From Photobacterium obscurum (GTDB taxonomy: Bacteria > Pseudomonadota > Gammaproteobacteria > Enterobacterales > Vibrionaceae), in contig NZ_JAKRRW010000011.1 of NCBI RefSeq assembly GCF_026191635.1, positions 107,659-171,658 of the forward strand: DNA of 64,000 nucleotides, written 5' to 3'. This document shows positions 9,984 to 17,511 of the stretch, in pieces (within the stretch, counting starts at the first letter, position 1; every line of letters starts with the position of its first letter). Both the position numbers and the translations under genes were made by a program. Below the pieces are notes generated by a model. The model worked only from the letters and a program-made list of their open reading frames with translations. It did no database searches and was not told the DNA's origin.

Positions 9984-10022
9984 CAGCGAATACAAGCAGG
10001 TAAGCCTTGTTTGTATTCGCTG
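9984..10022. terminator. Long hairpin between convergent genes
   Basis: A perfect 12-bp stem, CAGCGAATACAA (9984-9995) and TTGTATTCGCTG (10011-10022), between the exported protein gene and the convergent RraA-like gene. It has no T-tract, so it may be a weak terminator or an mRNA 3'-end stabiliser. Confidence 0.5.
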
Positions 10023-10033
10023 ATGTGTCATTT

Positions 10034-10567
10034 TCATATCTGTGGCTTTGTTATGGCGAGCTCAGGTTTATCACTCTCAAAAACTGACAAATCCAACGGT
10101 TTCTGGCTCAGCAAAATACCATTTAAATCGGCATACAGCATATCTCCCGGATACACCAGAGTGTGGGCAACGGCCAGGGTAACATTCTGATCGCCGGTCT
10201 GCCTTTTATCGGTTTTGAACGGGCAAGCCGCCAAAGCCTTAACCCCGATATCAATCGTCGCAAGGGTACCAATATCACGTGCCGCCCCATTGATCACAAT
10301 CCCTTCCCAGTTATTTTTATGAGCCAACAACGCCAGTTGATCCCCCAGTAATGCCCTATTGCAGGAACCATGCCCATCAATGAATAAGACCTTACCGGTT
10401 CCATCCTCCGAAACGATATCCCGCACCAAACTGTTATCTTCAAAACAACGCAGCGTGACCACTTCACCGTAAAAAATGGTTCTGCCGCCATAATTATTCG
10501 TCACCAGGGGTAGCCAGCGAACATCTTGCCCGTAGTGATCACACAGGTCCGGTAATAAATCTATCAT
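10034..10567 (-). CDS. RraA-like protein with HMG/CHA-aldolase metal motif
   Basis: A 177-residue protein of the RraA/MenG-like fold. E. coli RraA binds and inhibits RNase E; related proteins are divalent-metal 4-hydroxy-4-methyl-2-oxoglutarate (HMG) aldolases and oxaloacetate decarboxylases. This one has an Asp exactly 20 residues before the Arg-Asp pair (D in GDQLALL, RD in GAARDIG). That D-X20-R-D is the metal-binding motif of the Pseudomonas putida HMG/CHA aldolase, so enzymatic activity is plausible instead of, or beside, RNase control. I chose ATG 10567 because AAAGGAG lies six bases upstream; an upstream in-frame ATG at 10594 has no ribosome site. The DUF3293 gene ends 37 bp upstream on the same strand, suggesting one transcript. 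Function is not settled. Confidence 0.8.
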   Translation of the reverse strand: MIDLLPDLCDHYGQDVRWLPLVTNNYGGRTIFYGEVVTLRCFEDNSLVRDIVSEDGTGKVLFIDGHGSCNRALLGDQLALLAHKNNWEGIVINGAARDIGTLATIDIGVKALAACPFKTDKRQTGDQNVTLAVAHTLVYPGDMLYADLNGILLSQKPLDLSVFESDKPELAITKPQI

Positions 10568-10604
10568 CACATACTCCTTTACCTTCATGGCCAATAGCCT
10601 TCCA

Positions 10605-11009
10605 CTACTCAGTGTAGAAAAAGTCTTTCATTTCACCTAGTTTCATTGCTATGACGTTTTCGATTAATACCGGTACCAGCAACAGTTGCCCCTGCTCAAC
10701 CCAATAAATCGCGTTCTGCTGCCATCGGCGAGCCAGCTGGCAAGCTTGCTCTAAGGTGATCACTGCAGCAAAACCCGGCTCCTGCCAACTGCCGTCTAAA
10801 GCACGGCACGTCACAGGCAATATTTTCTCCGTCAGGTTGACCAGCTCAATTTTCAGCAATTCATTGCGTTTTACGTTGTCATAGTTATTAAGAACAATGC
10901 TTCTGGGATTAAATGCTGTTAGAATTGCAAAACAAGGGTAAACGGGGTGTTGCTCAGCTTTGAATGAAATAGCCTGATAGCTACACCAGAGCGAGATGTT
11001 TTCACACAT
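10605..11009 (-). CDS. DUF3293 domain protein
   Basis: A 134-residue cytosolic protein that I place in DUF3293, a small gammaproteobacterial family without known function. The family core here is FAILTAFNPRS (about residues 27-37), followed by a conserved Asn pair in VLNNYDNVKRNELL and a C-terminal ALDGSWQEPGFAAVITLEQACQLARRW region. There is no signal peptide or membrane segment. The gene is divergent from arcA across a 393-bp region that holds a perfect FNR box, 83 bp from its start, and lies upstream of the RraA-like gene on the same strand. The ribosome site (AAGG, 13 bases upstream) is weak. Confidence 0.75.
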   Translation of the reverse strand: MCENISLWCSYQAISFKAEQHPVYPCFAILTAFNPRSIVLNNYDNVKRNELLKIELVNLTEKILPVTCRALDGSWQEPGFAAVITLEQACQLARRWQQNAIYWVEQGQLLLVPVLIENVIAMKLGEMKDFFYTE

Positions 11010-11091
11010 TTTCGGTTTAGCCTTAAGAGCGACGTATTATTTTGTAGCTAATGTTAAACAAAGTGCCGATTCGTAATACACTTCACTCTGT

Positions 11092-11105
11092 TTGATATAA
11101 ATCAA
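11092..11105 (+). promoter_or_regulatory. FNR box upstream of arcA
   Basis: TTGATATAAATCAA is a perfect FNR palindrome. Its centre (11098.5) is about 81 bp upstream of the start predicted from the promoter at 11145-11173, a class I activating spacing. FNR activation of arcA is known in E. coli. It could also act on the divergent DUF3293 operon. Confidence 0.8.
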
Positions 11106-11144
11106 TAAAGCTCCAAAAAGCAGTCACGAAACAAAGCCGCATTA

Positions 11145-11173
11145 TTGTTAGCGAGCTGTTAAGTGCATACAAT
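11145..11173 (+). promoter_or_regulatory. Candidate arcA promoter
   Basis: TTGTTA (11145-11150) and TACAAT (11168-11173) with a 17-bp spacer. The transcript would start near 11180. Confidence 0.55.
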
Positions 11174-11402
11174 CGTCGCCATCCCACGGAGATTGTAGCC
11201 AATGCCCCCTTATTTTCGGGCTTTTTCAGCAGTTACTATGACACATCGTCTTGCTGAATAAAGGATGGCGTACCAAACAGGCAGCTTTTCAGCTTAATAA
11301 AATGTATTTTGTCCAATACGTTGCCTGTATGTGAATTTTTTTTATAGAATTTAACTATTCTGTTTTTGACCAGATTCCGTTTTTTGAAATTAGGTACTGC
11401 CA

Positions 11403-12122
11403 ATGCAAACCCCTCACATTCTAATTGTAGAAGACGAGCACGTAACACGTAACACCCTGAAAAGCATCTTTGAGGCAGAGGGTTACACTGTCTTTGAAGC
11501 TAATGACGGTGCAGAAATGCATCAGATGCTTTCAGAGCACCCTGTTCACTTGGTGATCATGGATATCAACCTGCCAGGCAAAAATGGCCTGCTGCTAGCC
11601 CGTGAACTTCGCGAGCAAGGCGACATGGCACTGATGTTCCTGACCGGCCGTGACAACGAAGTTGACAAGATCCTGGGTCTTGAAATTGGTGCTGATGACT
11701 ACATCACAAAACCATTCAACCCACGTGAGCTGACTATCCGTGCACGTAACCTGCTAACTCGTGCTATGAATCAAGGTCTGCCGACTGAAGATAAGAGACT
11801 GGTTGAGCGTTACGAATTTAATGGCTGGTCACTTGAGATCAACAGCCGTTCACTGGTTAGCCCAAGCGGCGATCAGTTCAAGCTGCCTCGTTCTGAGTTC
11901 CGTGCCCTGCTTCACTTCTGTGAAAACCCAGGCAAGATCCAGACCCGTGCCGAGCTGCTGAAGAAGATGACTGGTCGTGAGCTGAAGCCGCATGACCGTA
12001 CTGTTGACGTTACGATTCGTCGTATCCGTAAGCATTTCGAGTCTGTTGCTGATACTCCGGAAATCATTGCCACCATTCATGGTGAAGGTTACCGTTTTTG
12101 CGGTGATCTAGACGAAGAATAA
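11403..12122 (+). CDS. arcA: Aerobic respiration response regulator ArcA
   Basis: A 239-residue OmpR-family response regulator, partner of ArcB. The receiver domain (about 1-120) has the acidic pair E10/D11, phosphoacceptor D54 in VIMDINLPG, and the conserved Thr and Lys ([16 protein letters not shown]). The C-terminal winged helix (about 135-234) has [15 protein letters not shown] and ends [10 protein letters not shown]. When phosphorylated under low oxygen it represses aerobic metabolism genes. It is monocistronic with its own terminator. arcB lies just downstream on the opposite strand, unlike E. coli where arcA and arcB are far apart. Codon use is strongly optimised, as for an abundant regulator. 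Confidence 0.97.
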   Translation: MQTPHILIVEDEHVTRNTLKSIFEAEGYTVFEANDGAEMHQMLSEHPVHLVIMDINLPGKNGLLLARELREQGDMALMFLTGRDNEVDKILGLEIGADDYITKPFNPRELTIRARNLLTRAMNQGLPTEDKRLVERYEFNGWSLEINSRSLVSPSGDQFKLPRSEFRALLHFCENPGKIQTRAELLKKMTGRELKPHDRTVDVTIRRIRKHFESVADTPEIIATIHGEGYRFCGDLDEE

Positions 12123-12138
12123 TATTTCTTTGACACCA

Positions 12139-12167
12139 TAAAAAAGGCTCCCTCGGGAGCCTTTTTT
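12139..12167. terminator. arcA terminator
   Basis: AAAAAGGCTCCC and GGGAGCCTTTTTT with a two-base loop. It is symmetrical and could also serve the convergent arcB operon. Confidence 0.93.
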
Positions 12168-12238
12168 GTTAAGTCGGTAACCAAACTGAATAATTAGCAG
12201 GCCTATCCGCGAGATTGAGTAGGGCCGTTTGGTACAAA

Positions 12239-12847
12239 TTAGAACACCTGACTCAGTATCACGTCATGCTGCACCAAGGTATGCTCCTGGCCGCCATGCA
12301 AAATATTGACAGCGATATTGACCTTACTGCCCGGTACCCACTCCGGACCACCACGCAGTATCACCTCCAGACTCAGTTCACCCTCGGCACGTATTTCCAG
12401 GTTCTCATTTACCAGCCACTGCTTGTCCTCATGCTCCAGTAGAACCTGGGTAATTTCGATCCCCTGCGGCAGAGCCTGCATATCTGTTGACTGTAGTTTC
12501 ACTGAGGCATGCAGCTTATCGGCCGGTTTGGTTCCATCATCACCAATAACCGGCATGCTGTTAAGCCACAGTTCACTACGCAGGTTTAACAGTACATCTG
12601 AAACCATAAGTTCAGTCGGCGACTGCCAGATATCGGCCGTGGCAGGTAGTGCAGGATGCTCTGGCTCAAGTACCTCGGGTTCGGCTGGCGTCTGAGGTGT
12701 CGTATCTTTTGTTGTGTCTTCGGCAGCAGAGACTTGCGTCTCAGTAGCGGCCTCTGGCTCTATATCCGTCGATGCCGGTTTCTCTGGCTCAGAACAAGCC
12801 ACCAGTATCAAGCAGCCAGCTGCCAACGTGATTTTCCGTAATGTCAT
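12239..12847 (-). CDS. Lipoprotein encoded downstream of arcB
   Basis: A 202-residue predicted lipoprotein of unknown function. A signal sequence ends in a lipobox (LILVAC, Cys about 18), followed by Ser-Glu, which favours the outer membrane. Residues about 22-65 are a Pro/Glu/Thr-rich low-complexity linker, then a folded domain with several beta-type stretches (LNLRSELWLN, GIEITQVLLEHED, SLEVILRGGPEWVPGSKVNIAVNIL). I prefer ATG 12847, eight bases after AGGAG; an ATG at 12853 overlaps the arcB stop as ATGA but sits only two bases from the ribosome site. Overlap with arcB implies cotranscription and a possible envelope function linked to ArcB signalling, which is inference. Confidence 0.75.
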   Translation of the reverse strand: MTLRKITLAAGCLILVACSEPEKPASTDIEPEAATETQVSAAEDTTKDTTPQTPAEPEVLEPEHPALPATADIWQSPTELMVSDVLLNLRSELWLNSMPVIGDDGTKPADKLHASVKLQSTDMQALPQGIEITQVLLEHEDKQWLVNENLEIRAEGELSLEVILRGGPEWVPGSKVNIAVNILHGGQEHTLVQHDVILSQVF

Positions 12848-12849
12848 GA

Positions 12850-15213
12850 TCATTTCTCCTGCTGGGCTAACCAGTCTTTGAGCACGCTTAGATCATTCTG
12901 GTAGCCATCTTTGATTTCATCGACCCAATCATTGATATTTTCCCACCAAGCCGGTAACTCCGGTGACTGGGCCTTCTGGGCTACCTGCTGGATATGCTTC
13001 AAGCCGATAGAGCCTGCTGCTCCTTTAATCTTATGCGCTTCAAACTTAATGCCGTCTTTGTCCTTGGCTGTCATATTCGAATCCAAGATGGCAATATACT
13101 CGGGCATTTTTTCTTCGAACATCGCAATACTTTGATATACGGGCTGAGTGCCGACAATATCTACGTATGATGTCAGCATCTCCAGATCCAGTAACTGGTT
13201 GACCATTTCATCACTAGGCACATTATTGTCTTGCTCTGGTAACGGCTCTTCCATCTCCTCATCCTCATCAATCGGGCAAGTAAGTACCAGTCGCTGGATC
13301 ACATCAGTAATCGCCTTAACACTCAAAGGCTTACTCAGCGCATCATCCATGCCTTTTTCAAGATATTCGGCCTTGTCCTTAATCACATTGGCGGTCAGTG
13401 CCACCAATGCCGGTAGATAGTCATACTTTTCGCGTAATATTCTGGCGATATCGAATCCCGTCATATCCGGTAGCTGAATATCGAGCAATACTAAATCATA
13501 GGCTTCGGGATCAAACATCTCCAACGCTTCGTCGCCACGCATGGCAACCGTAACTTCGTGGCCAAGACTTTCAAGCAGCGCCTTGGCAACGGTTATATTC
13601 AGCTCTATATCTTCGACCATGAAGATATTCAGGCCGACTTGCGGCACCGCAGGCATCACATCCTCTTCCTGCACGCTGTCAACCAGCGGAACACGGATAG
13701 TAACGGTAAAGGTACTGCCCTCACCCACTTCCGAAGAGACGGTGATATCGCCGCCCATCATCTGGACTAGCTGACGCGATACCGCCAGACCGATACCTGT
13801 GCCAACGGCATGCAGGTTGTCACTGCCGTCCTTGACCTGATAATACATGGCGAAAATTTTATCGAGCTCGGTATCAGGTATTCCGATCCCACTGTCTTCG
13901 ACTTCGAAGGTAATTTCAGCCTGCTGCTCAACTATCTCACTGCTGACCGACAGTATCACACCACCTTCTTTAGTAAATTTGGTCGCGTTACTGACCAGGT
14001 TCCATAGCACCTGGCGCAAGCGGGTGCTGTCAACTTCGATACAGCTCGGCAGATCCGTTAAGCGCTCGAGATCAAATCGCAGCCCTTTCTGCTCGGCCAT
14101 CAGCCCGGAGATATTCTCCATCTCGACCACAAACTCTTTGAAATCAAGAGGCTTAGGCAGCAACTCCAAGCGCCTGCGGTCTGACTTGTCCATGTCGATA
14201 ATGTCATTGAAAATATTACCGAGGGTGATAGCGCTGACGTGGATCGTCCGCATATAGCCACGTTGCTCTTCATTAAGCTTGGTCTCCAGCAACATTCGGC
14301 TCAGGCCAACAATACCGTTAAGCGGGGTGCGCAGCTCGTGGCTAATCGTTGAGATAAAGGCCGTTTTATCTCGGCTCGCTTTCTCTTGCGCATCCTGATA
14401 TTGCTTGCGTTCGGTAATATCCCGGCCAAAGCCCATCAGGCCCAGGCGGCGCCCGTCGCGGCTATAGAACGGCACTTTGCGCAGTTCAAAAATCGCTTTG
14501 CGGCCATCTGGATACTCCAACCACTGCTCATAGGTCAGCGAGAGACTCTGGGAGAAGACCTGCTGATCCGTCTCAACAATCTTGCTCGCAACCTCCTCGC
14601 TATAGACATCCCACGGGGTCAGGCCCACCAGCTGTTTTTCGGTTCGGTCTGTCAGCTCTTCCATCGCACGGTTACACCCCGAGAACTGACCTTTTTCATT
14701 ACGGTAGTAAATCAAATCCGGTGAGGCATCGAGGAATGACTTGAGCAGGGCACTTTGCTCGGCCAGCTCCAGCTGGGCATTTTCTCGCTGGTACACCTCG
14801 TTTTCCAAGTCCTGCATCGCTATCTGGCGTGCTTCCTCGGCTTTCTCCCGCTCTTCTATTTCCTGATTGAGCTGGGCAATATTCGCCTGCAGCTGCTTGT
14901 TGAGCTGCATATCACGGGAGCGCATCTCTTCTAATTTAGTGACCAGCTTTGACAGCCGCTGACGCGAGTCTTCTAACTGATCCACCACAACCGAGAGAAA
15001 ATACACCGCCCATGGGGTGATTAGCAGCCCAAAGAATACGGAGCGCACGATATCAATATCATGCACTTCCCCCTGCAGCACCAGAGTTACCCCGACCTGC
15101 ACCACGACAGCCAGGGCCACCAAGGCCAGCGCCAGTAATAAACTGAATCTGACGATACCGAGCTTAACCAGCAAGTCGACATAGAACTGAGCCAGCACTT
15201 TGATTTGTTTCAT
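12850..15213 (-). CDS. arcB: Aerobic respiration sensor kinase ArcB
   Basis: A 787-residue tripartite hybrid kinase in the inner membrane that senses the redox state of the quinone pool and phosphorylates ArcA. Two membrane helices lie near residues 23-46 and 58-77, followed by a coiled-coil linker (about 78-155), a PAS domain (about 155-270), a kinase domain with H292 in SHELRTPLNG, a receiver with the LLDIQLPDMTG aspartate, and a C-terminal HPt with His in AHKIKGAAGS. Cys180 of the E. coli redox switch is present (SGCNRAMEE), but the position of Cys241 is Ile (GRKAIFELR; codon ATT), so the usual two-disulfide switch cannot form as in E. coli. It heads a short operon with the lipoprotein gene. 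Confidence 0.97.
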   Translation of the reverse strand: MKQIKVLAQFYVDLLVKLGIVRFSLLLALALVALAVVVQVGVTLVLQGEVHDIDIVRSVFFGLLITPWAVYFLSVVVDQLEDSRQRLSKLVTKLEEMRSRDMQLNKQLQANIAQLNQEIEEREKAEEARQIAMQDLENEVYQRENAQLELAEQSALLKSFLDASPDLIYYRNEKGQFSGCNRAMEELTDRTEKQLVGLTPWDVYSEEVASKIVETDQQVFSQSLSLTYEQWLEYPDGRKAIFELRKVPFYSRDGRRLGLMGFGRDITERKQYQDAQEKASRDKTAFISTISHELRTPLNGIVGLSRMLLETKLNEEQRGYMRTIHVSAITLGNIFNDIIDMDKSDRRRLELLPKPLDFKEFVVEMENISGLMAEQKGLRFDLERLTDLPSCIEVDSTRLRQVLWNLVSNATKFTKEGGVILSVSSEIVEQQAEITFEVEDSGIGIPDTELDKIFAMYYQVKDGSDNLHAVGTGIGLAVSRQLVQMMGGDITVSSEVGEGSTFTVTIRVPLVDSVQEEDVMPAVPQVGLNIFMVEDIELNITVAKALLESLGHEVTVAMRGDEALEMFDPEAYDLVLLDIQLPDMTGFDIARILREKYDYLPALVALTANVIKDKAEYLEKGMDDALSKPLSVKAITDVIQRLVLTCPIDEDEEMEEPLPEQDNNVPSDEMVNQLLDLEMLTSYVDIVGTQPVYQSIAMFEEKMPEYIAILDSNMTAKDKDGIKFEAHKIKGAAGSIGLKHIQQVAQKAQSPELPAWWENINDWVDEIKDGYQNDLSVLKDWLAQQEK

Positions 15214-15251
15214 TATTTATTCCTACCAATGAAAGGCTGCTACCATGATAA

Positions 15252-15263
15252 TCGTCGCGACGA
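15252..15263. promoter_or_regulatory. 12-bp palindrome upstream of arcB
   Basis: TCGTCGCGACGA is a perfect palindrome about 40 bp before the arcB start, in the 143-bp gap that must hold its promoter. It may be an operator or a 5'-leader stem; no regulator is suggested. Confidence 0.3.
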
Positions 15264-15314
15264 CAGAACCAAAGGATAAGCACCACAGTTATCTCAATTT
15301 GCCCAGATATAACA

Positions 15315-15334
15315 AAGCCTGCTGGCGCAGGCTT
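15315..15334 (-). terminator. Terminator of the PAS/GGDEF gene
   Basis: AAGCCTGC / GCAGGCTT with a four-base loop, ending TTTGTTAT on the minus strand, 22 bp after the GGDEF gene stop. The T-tract is short. Confidence 0.6.
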
Positions 15335-15356
15335 CAATATAGTTGAAATGTCTCTC

Positions 15357-17228
15357 TCAGAAGTCGTCGTTGTCTGACATCGACATCGTACAGTTTCGCC
15401 CCGCCGCCTTGGCTTTATACAAGGCGATATCGGCCAATTCAACCAATTCACCATAGTCCTGGCTCGGTAGCGGCGTGACCGTGGCAACCCCGAGGCTAAC
15501 AGTAAGCGTGGTTCCCACCTCAGAATACATATGGGTGATCCCTTTTTCAGCCAGAGCCTGGTGTACTTTCGCCGCAATCAACTCGCCGCCTCTCAGATCG
15601 GTGTTCGGCAGCAAAAACGCAAACTCCTCACCTCCGTAGCGCGCCACCTCGTCGGTCTCTCGCCTCACCACAGAGCGGAACACCTTCGCTACCTCACGCA
15701 GCGCAAAATCCCCCTGCTGGTGGCCATAGTTATCATTAAACGCTTTAAAGTTATCAATATCACATAGCACCAGCGTCAACGGATTTTGCTCACGAACATG
15801 GCCATGCCATAGCTTACGCAGCTGTTCATCAAAGCTGCGACGGTTGGCAACCTTGGTCAGGCTGTCGATAAAGCTCAGCTCCTGCAGCTCCATAATCGCA
15901 TCTGCAAGCTGCTGCTCGGCCATCTTCCGCTCAGTCACATCCCTGGCCATCACCAACACGCCTTTAGCCCCATCGGTCGGATCACAATACGGCGACTTCA
16001 CGACTTCATACCAAATAGGGGTACCGTCTTCCAAAATCACATAATCATCAGTTTTGAGCGTCACCCCCTGCTCCATAACCTGCTGATCAGTTTCCCGGAA
16101 AACCTGCCATTTGTCGGGATCGAGCACATCTGCCGCAGATTTCCCCAGCAGATCTTCCGTGCTGCAACCCAGTGAACGGGCAAATGGCTCATTACAGCCA
16201 GCATAGACGCCATGCTCATTATAGATACCAATCGGATCCGTACTGGCATTCAAAATGGTATCAAGCACCGTATTACGCTGCGCCAGCGCTTGCTCGGTTA
16301 TTTCACGCTTTTCTATTTCCTGTTTGAGGCTTTCCTGCATTTCATGCCAGTCTGTGACATCGTGGCTAATACTCAGCGTGCCAACAGCCTCACCATTGTC
16401 TCCAATTAACTGGGTTTTATTGGTTTCAAACAACCGGCTGGAACCATCTGGTGCCGTCGTCCAAGTATGGAGCGAGTTATTGATAACAGAAAAATCATCA
16501 TCATCCATAACCCCTTCATCGATCCGCCCGCGCCAGAAGCGGTCAAAGGATTTATTGGTCCCGATAATACGGCCAGATTTATCCTGGAAATATACCAGTT
16601 CAGACAGCGAGTTCAGCACCTGCTGGAATACCCGTTGTTCCTGCTCCAGTTTCGAATGCGAGGCCAGCTTCGATTTCGGTTTGACAAAAAACAACAGCCA
16701 AGCAGCTTGCCACTTATAGCGTATCGGCTGGCCGGACACATTCAGGGACATTACCCGCCCCTGGGCGAGCTGAATTTCTTCCTTTACATCACGAAAGCCG
16801 CGATGGCTGGAAAAAGGACGCAAAATATCGGCAATCATCTGCGGGTTTAGCTCATCGGGATACAGGTAGCGATGACCGAGCTTGCGCACCCCCAACAGTT
16901 CTCGACAGCTTTTATTGCCATAAAGCAGTACACCGTCTTTTTTTCTGACAATGGCAACCGCTACAGGCATATGGGTCAGAGTGGCATGAAGTTTACGAAA
17001 TGAAGATGAATCAAGATGATGCAGGATCAAAACCAACAGCCCGCCACCGACAATGGTCATCAGAGTCATCAGGGAAAAGACCAGGATCGAGCTATTCAAG
17101 CTATCGACCGCACCTGCTGCCAGTACCGGAAGTGGAGAAAGCAATGCAGTCAGGGGGAACAAACAACGAAAAGCCCCCCGGGCAAGTATCCGAGGGGCGT
17201 TCCGGATGGATATCCGACGGGATTTCAT
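15357..17228 (-). CDS. Membrane-anchored PAS/GGDEF diguanylate cyclase
   Basis: A 623-residue protein predicted to make cyclic di-GMP. From the chosen ATG (17228) there is an N-terminal hydrophobic export or anchor segment (FPLTALLSPLPVLAAG) and a membrane helix near residues 50-70. Three PAS-like domains follow (about 78-190, 205-320, 335-450), each adjoining short coiled-coil links, then a GGDEF domain (about 460-620). The active site is RYGGEEF. An inhibitory I-site RxxD (RETD) lies five residues before it, so product feedback is expected. No EAL domain is present. An upstream in-frame ATG at 17309 would add 27 residues that disrupt the signal-like N-terminus. The gene lies just upstream of arcB on the same strand but is separated by a hairpin. 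Confidence 0.9.
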   Translation of the reverse strand: MKSRRISIRNAPRILARGAFRCLFPLTALLSPLPVLAAGAVDSLNSSILVFSLMTLMTIVGGGLLVLILHHLDSSSFRKLHATLTHMPVAVAIVRKKDGVLLYGNKSCRELLGVRKLGHRYLYPDELNPQMIADILRPFSSHRGFRDVKEEIQLAQGRVMSLNVSGQPIRYKWQAAWLLFFVKPKSKLASHSKLEQEQRVFQQVLNSLSELVYFQDKSGRIIGTNKSFDRFWRGRIDEGVMDDDDFSVINNSLHTWTTAPDGSSRLFETNKTQLIGDNGEAVGTLSISHDVTDWHEMQESLKQEIEKREITEQALAQRNTVLDTILNASTDPIGIYNEHGVYAGCNEPFARSLGCSTEDLLGKSAADVLDPDKWQVFRETDQQVMEQGVTLKTDDYVILEDGTPIWYEVVKSPYCDPTDGAKGVLVMARDVTERKMAEQQLADAIMELQELSFIDSLTKVANRRSFDEQLRKLWHGHVREQNPLTLVLCDIDNFKAFNDNYGHQQGDFALREVAKVFRSVVRRETDEVARYGGEEFAFLLPNTDLRGGELIAAKVHQALAEKGITHMYSEVGTTLTVSLGVATVTPLPSQDYGELVELADIALYKAKAAGRNCTMSMSDNDDF

Positions 17229-17401
17229 GAACGTTTCTCGAACATCTAATCCCCCGATCCAACAATCAGGGTTTCTGATTGAGCTAGAGCAATGACTAAC
17301 CGCATGCATATAAATTGAATAGTTACTTATTAGACTCCCGGTAATCTAACATATTTCTGCTGCGATCCTATATACCCACTTAATTTCAAGATAAAGCCGC
17401 G

Positions 17402-17432
17402 ATTTTTGACGCCGAGGTTCAGCGTCAAAAAT
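17402..17432. repeat. 11-bp perfect inverted repeat
   Basis: ATTTTTGACGC (17402-17412) and GCGTCAAAAAT (17422-17432) with a nine-base loop, in the gap between yhcC and the GGDEF gene. T-runs are in the outer stem rather than after it, so it is not a normal terminator for either strand. The preceding TATACCC and TTTCAAG are reminiscent of the ends of ERIC-like repeats, but I cannot confirm this. Confidence 0.4.
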
Positions 17433-17511
17433 TAGCAACATTCAGTTATCCCTATACTTTTTCAATAAAAACAGTTACTAGTGATTACTGAACTGGACAA
17501 TTTTACGTAGA

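Larger units (their letters stand above)
11010..11402. other. Divergent regulatory region DUF3293 / arcA
   Basis: A 393-bp region with an FNR box at 11092-11105 and a candidate arcA promoter at 11145-11173, giving an arcA leader of about 220 bases. The leader contains a small ACAATC/GATTGT inverted repeat and a weak GCCC/GGGC hairpin followed by TTTTT near 11204-11226. The apparent minus-strand frame at 11236-11448 overlaps the arcA start and is not credible as a gene. Confidence 0.6.

Noticed and set aside
11204..11226. Possible sRNA terminator in the arcA leader
   Set aside because: The GCCC/GGGC stem is only four pairs with a ten-base loop; too weak to claim an sRNA such as FnrS.
10605..11448. 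ArcZ- or FnrS-like sRNA near arcA/arcB
   Set aside because: No sequence resembling the conserved 3' ends of those sRNAs was found near arcA or upstream of arcB.
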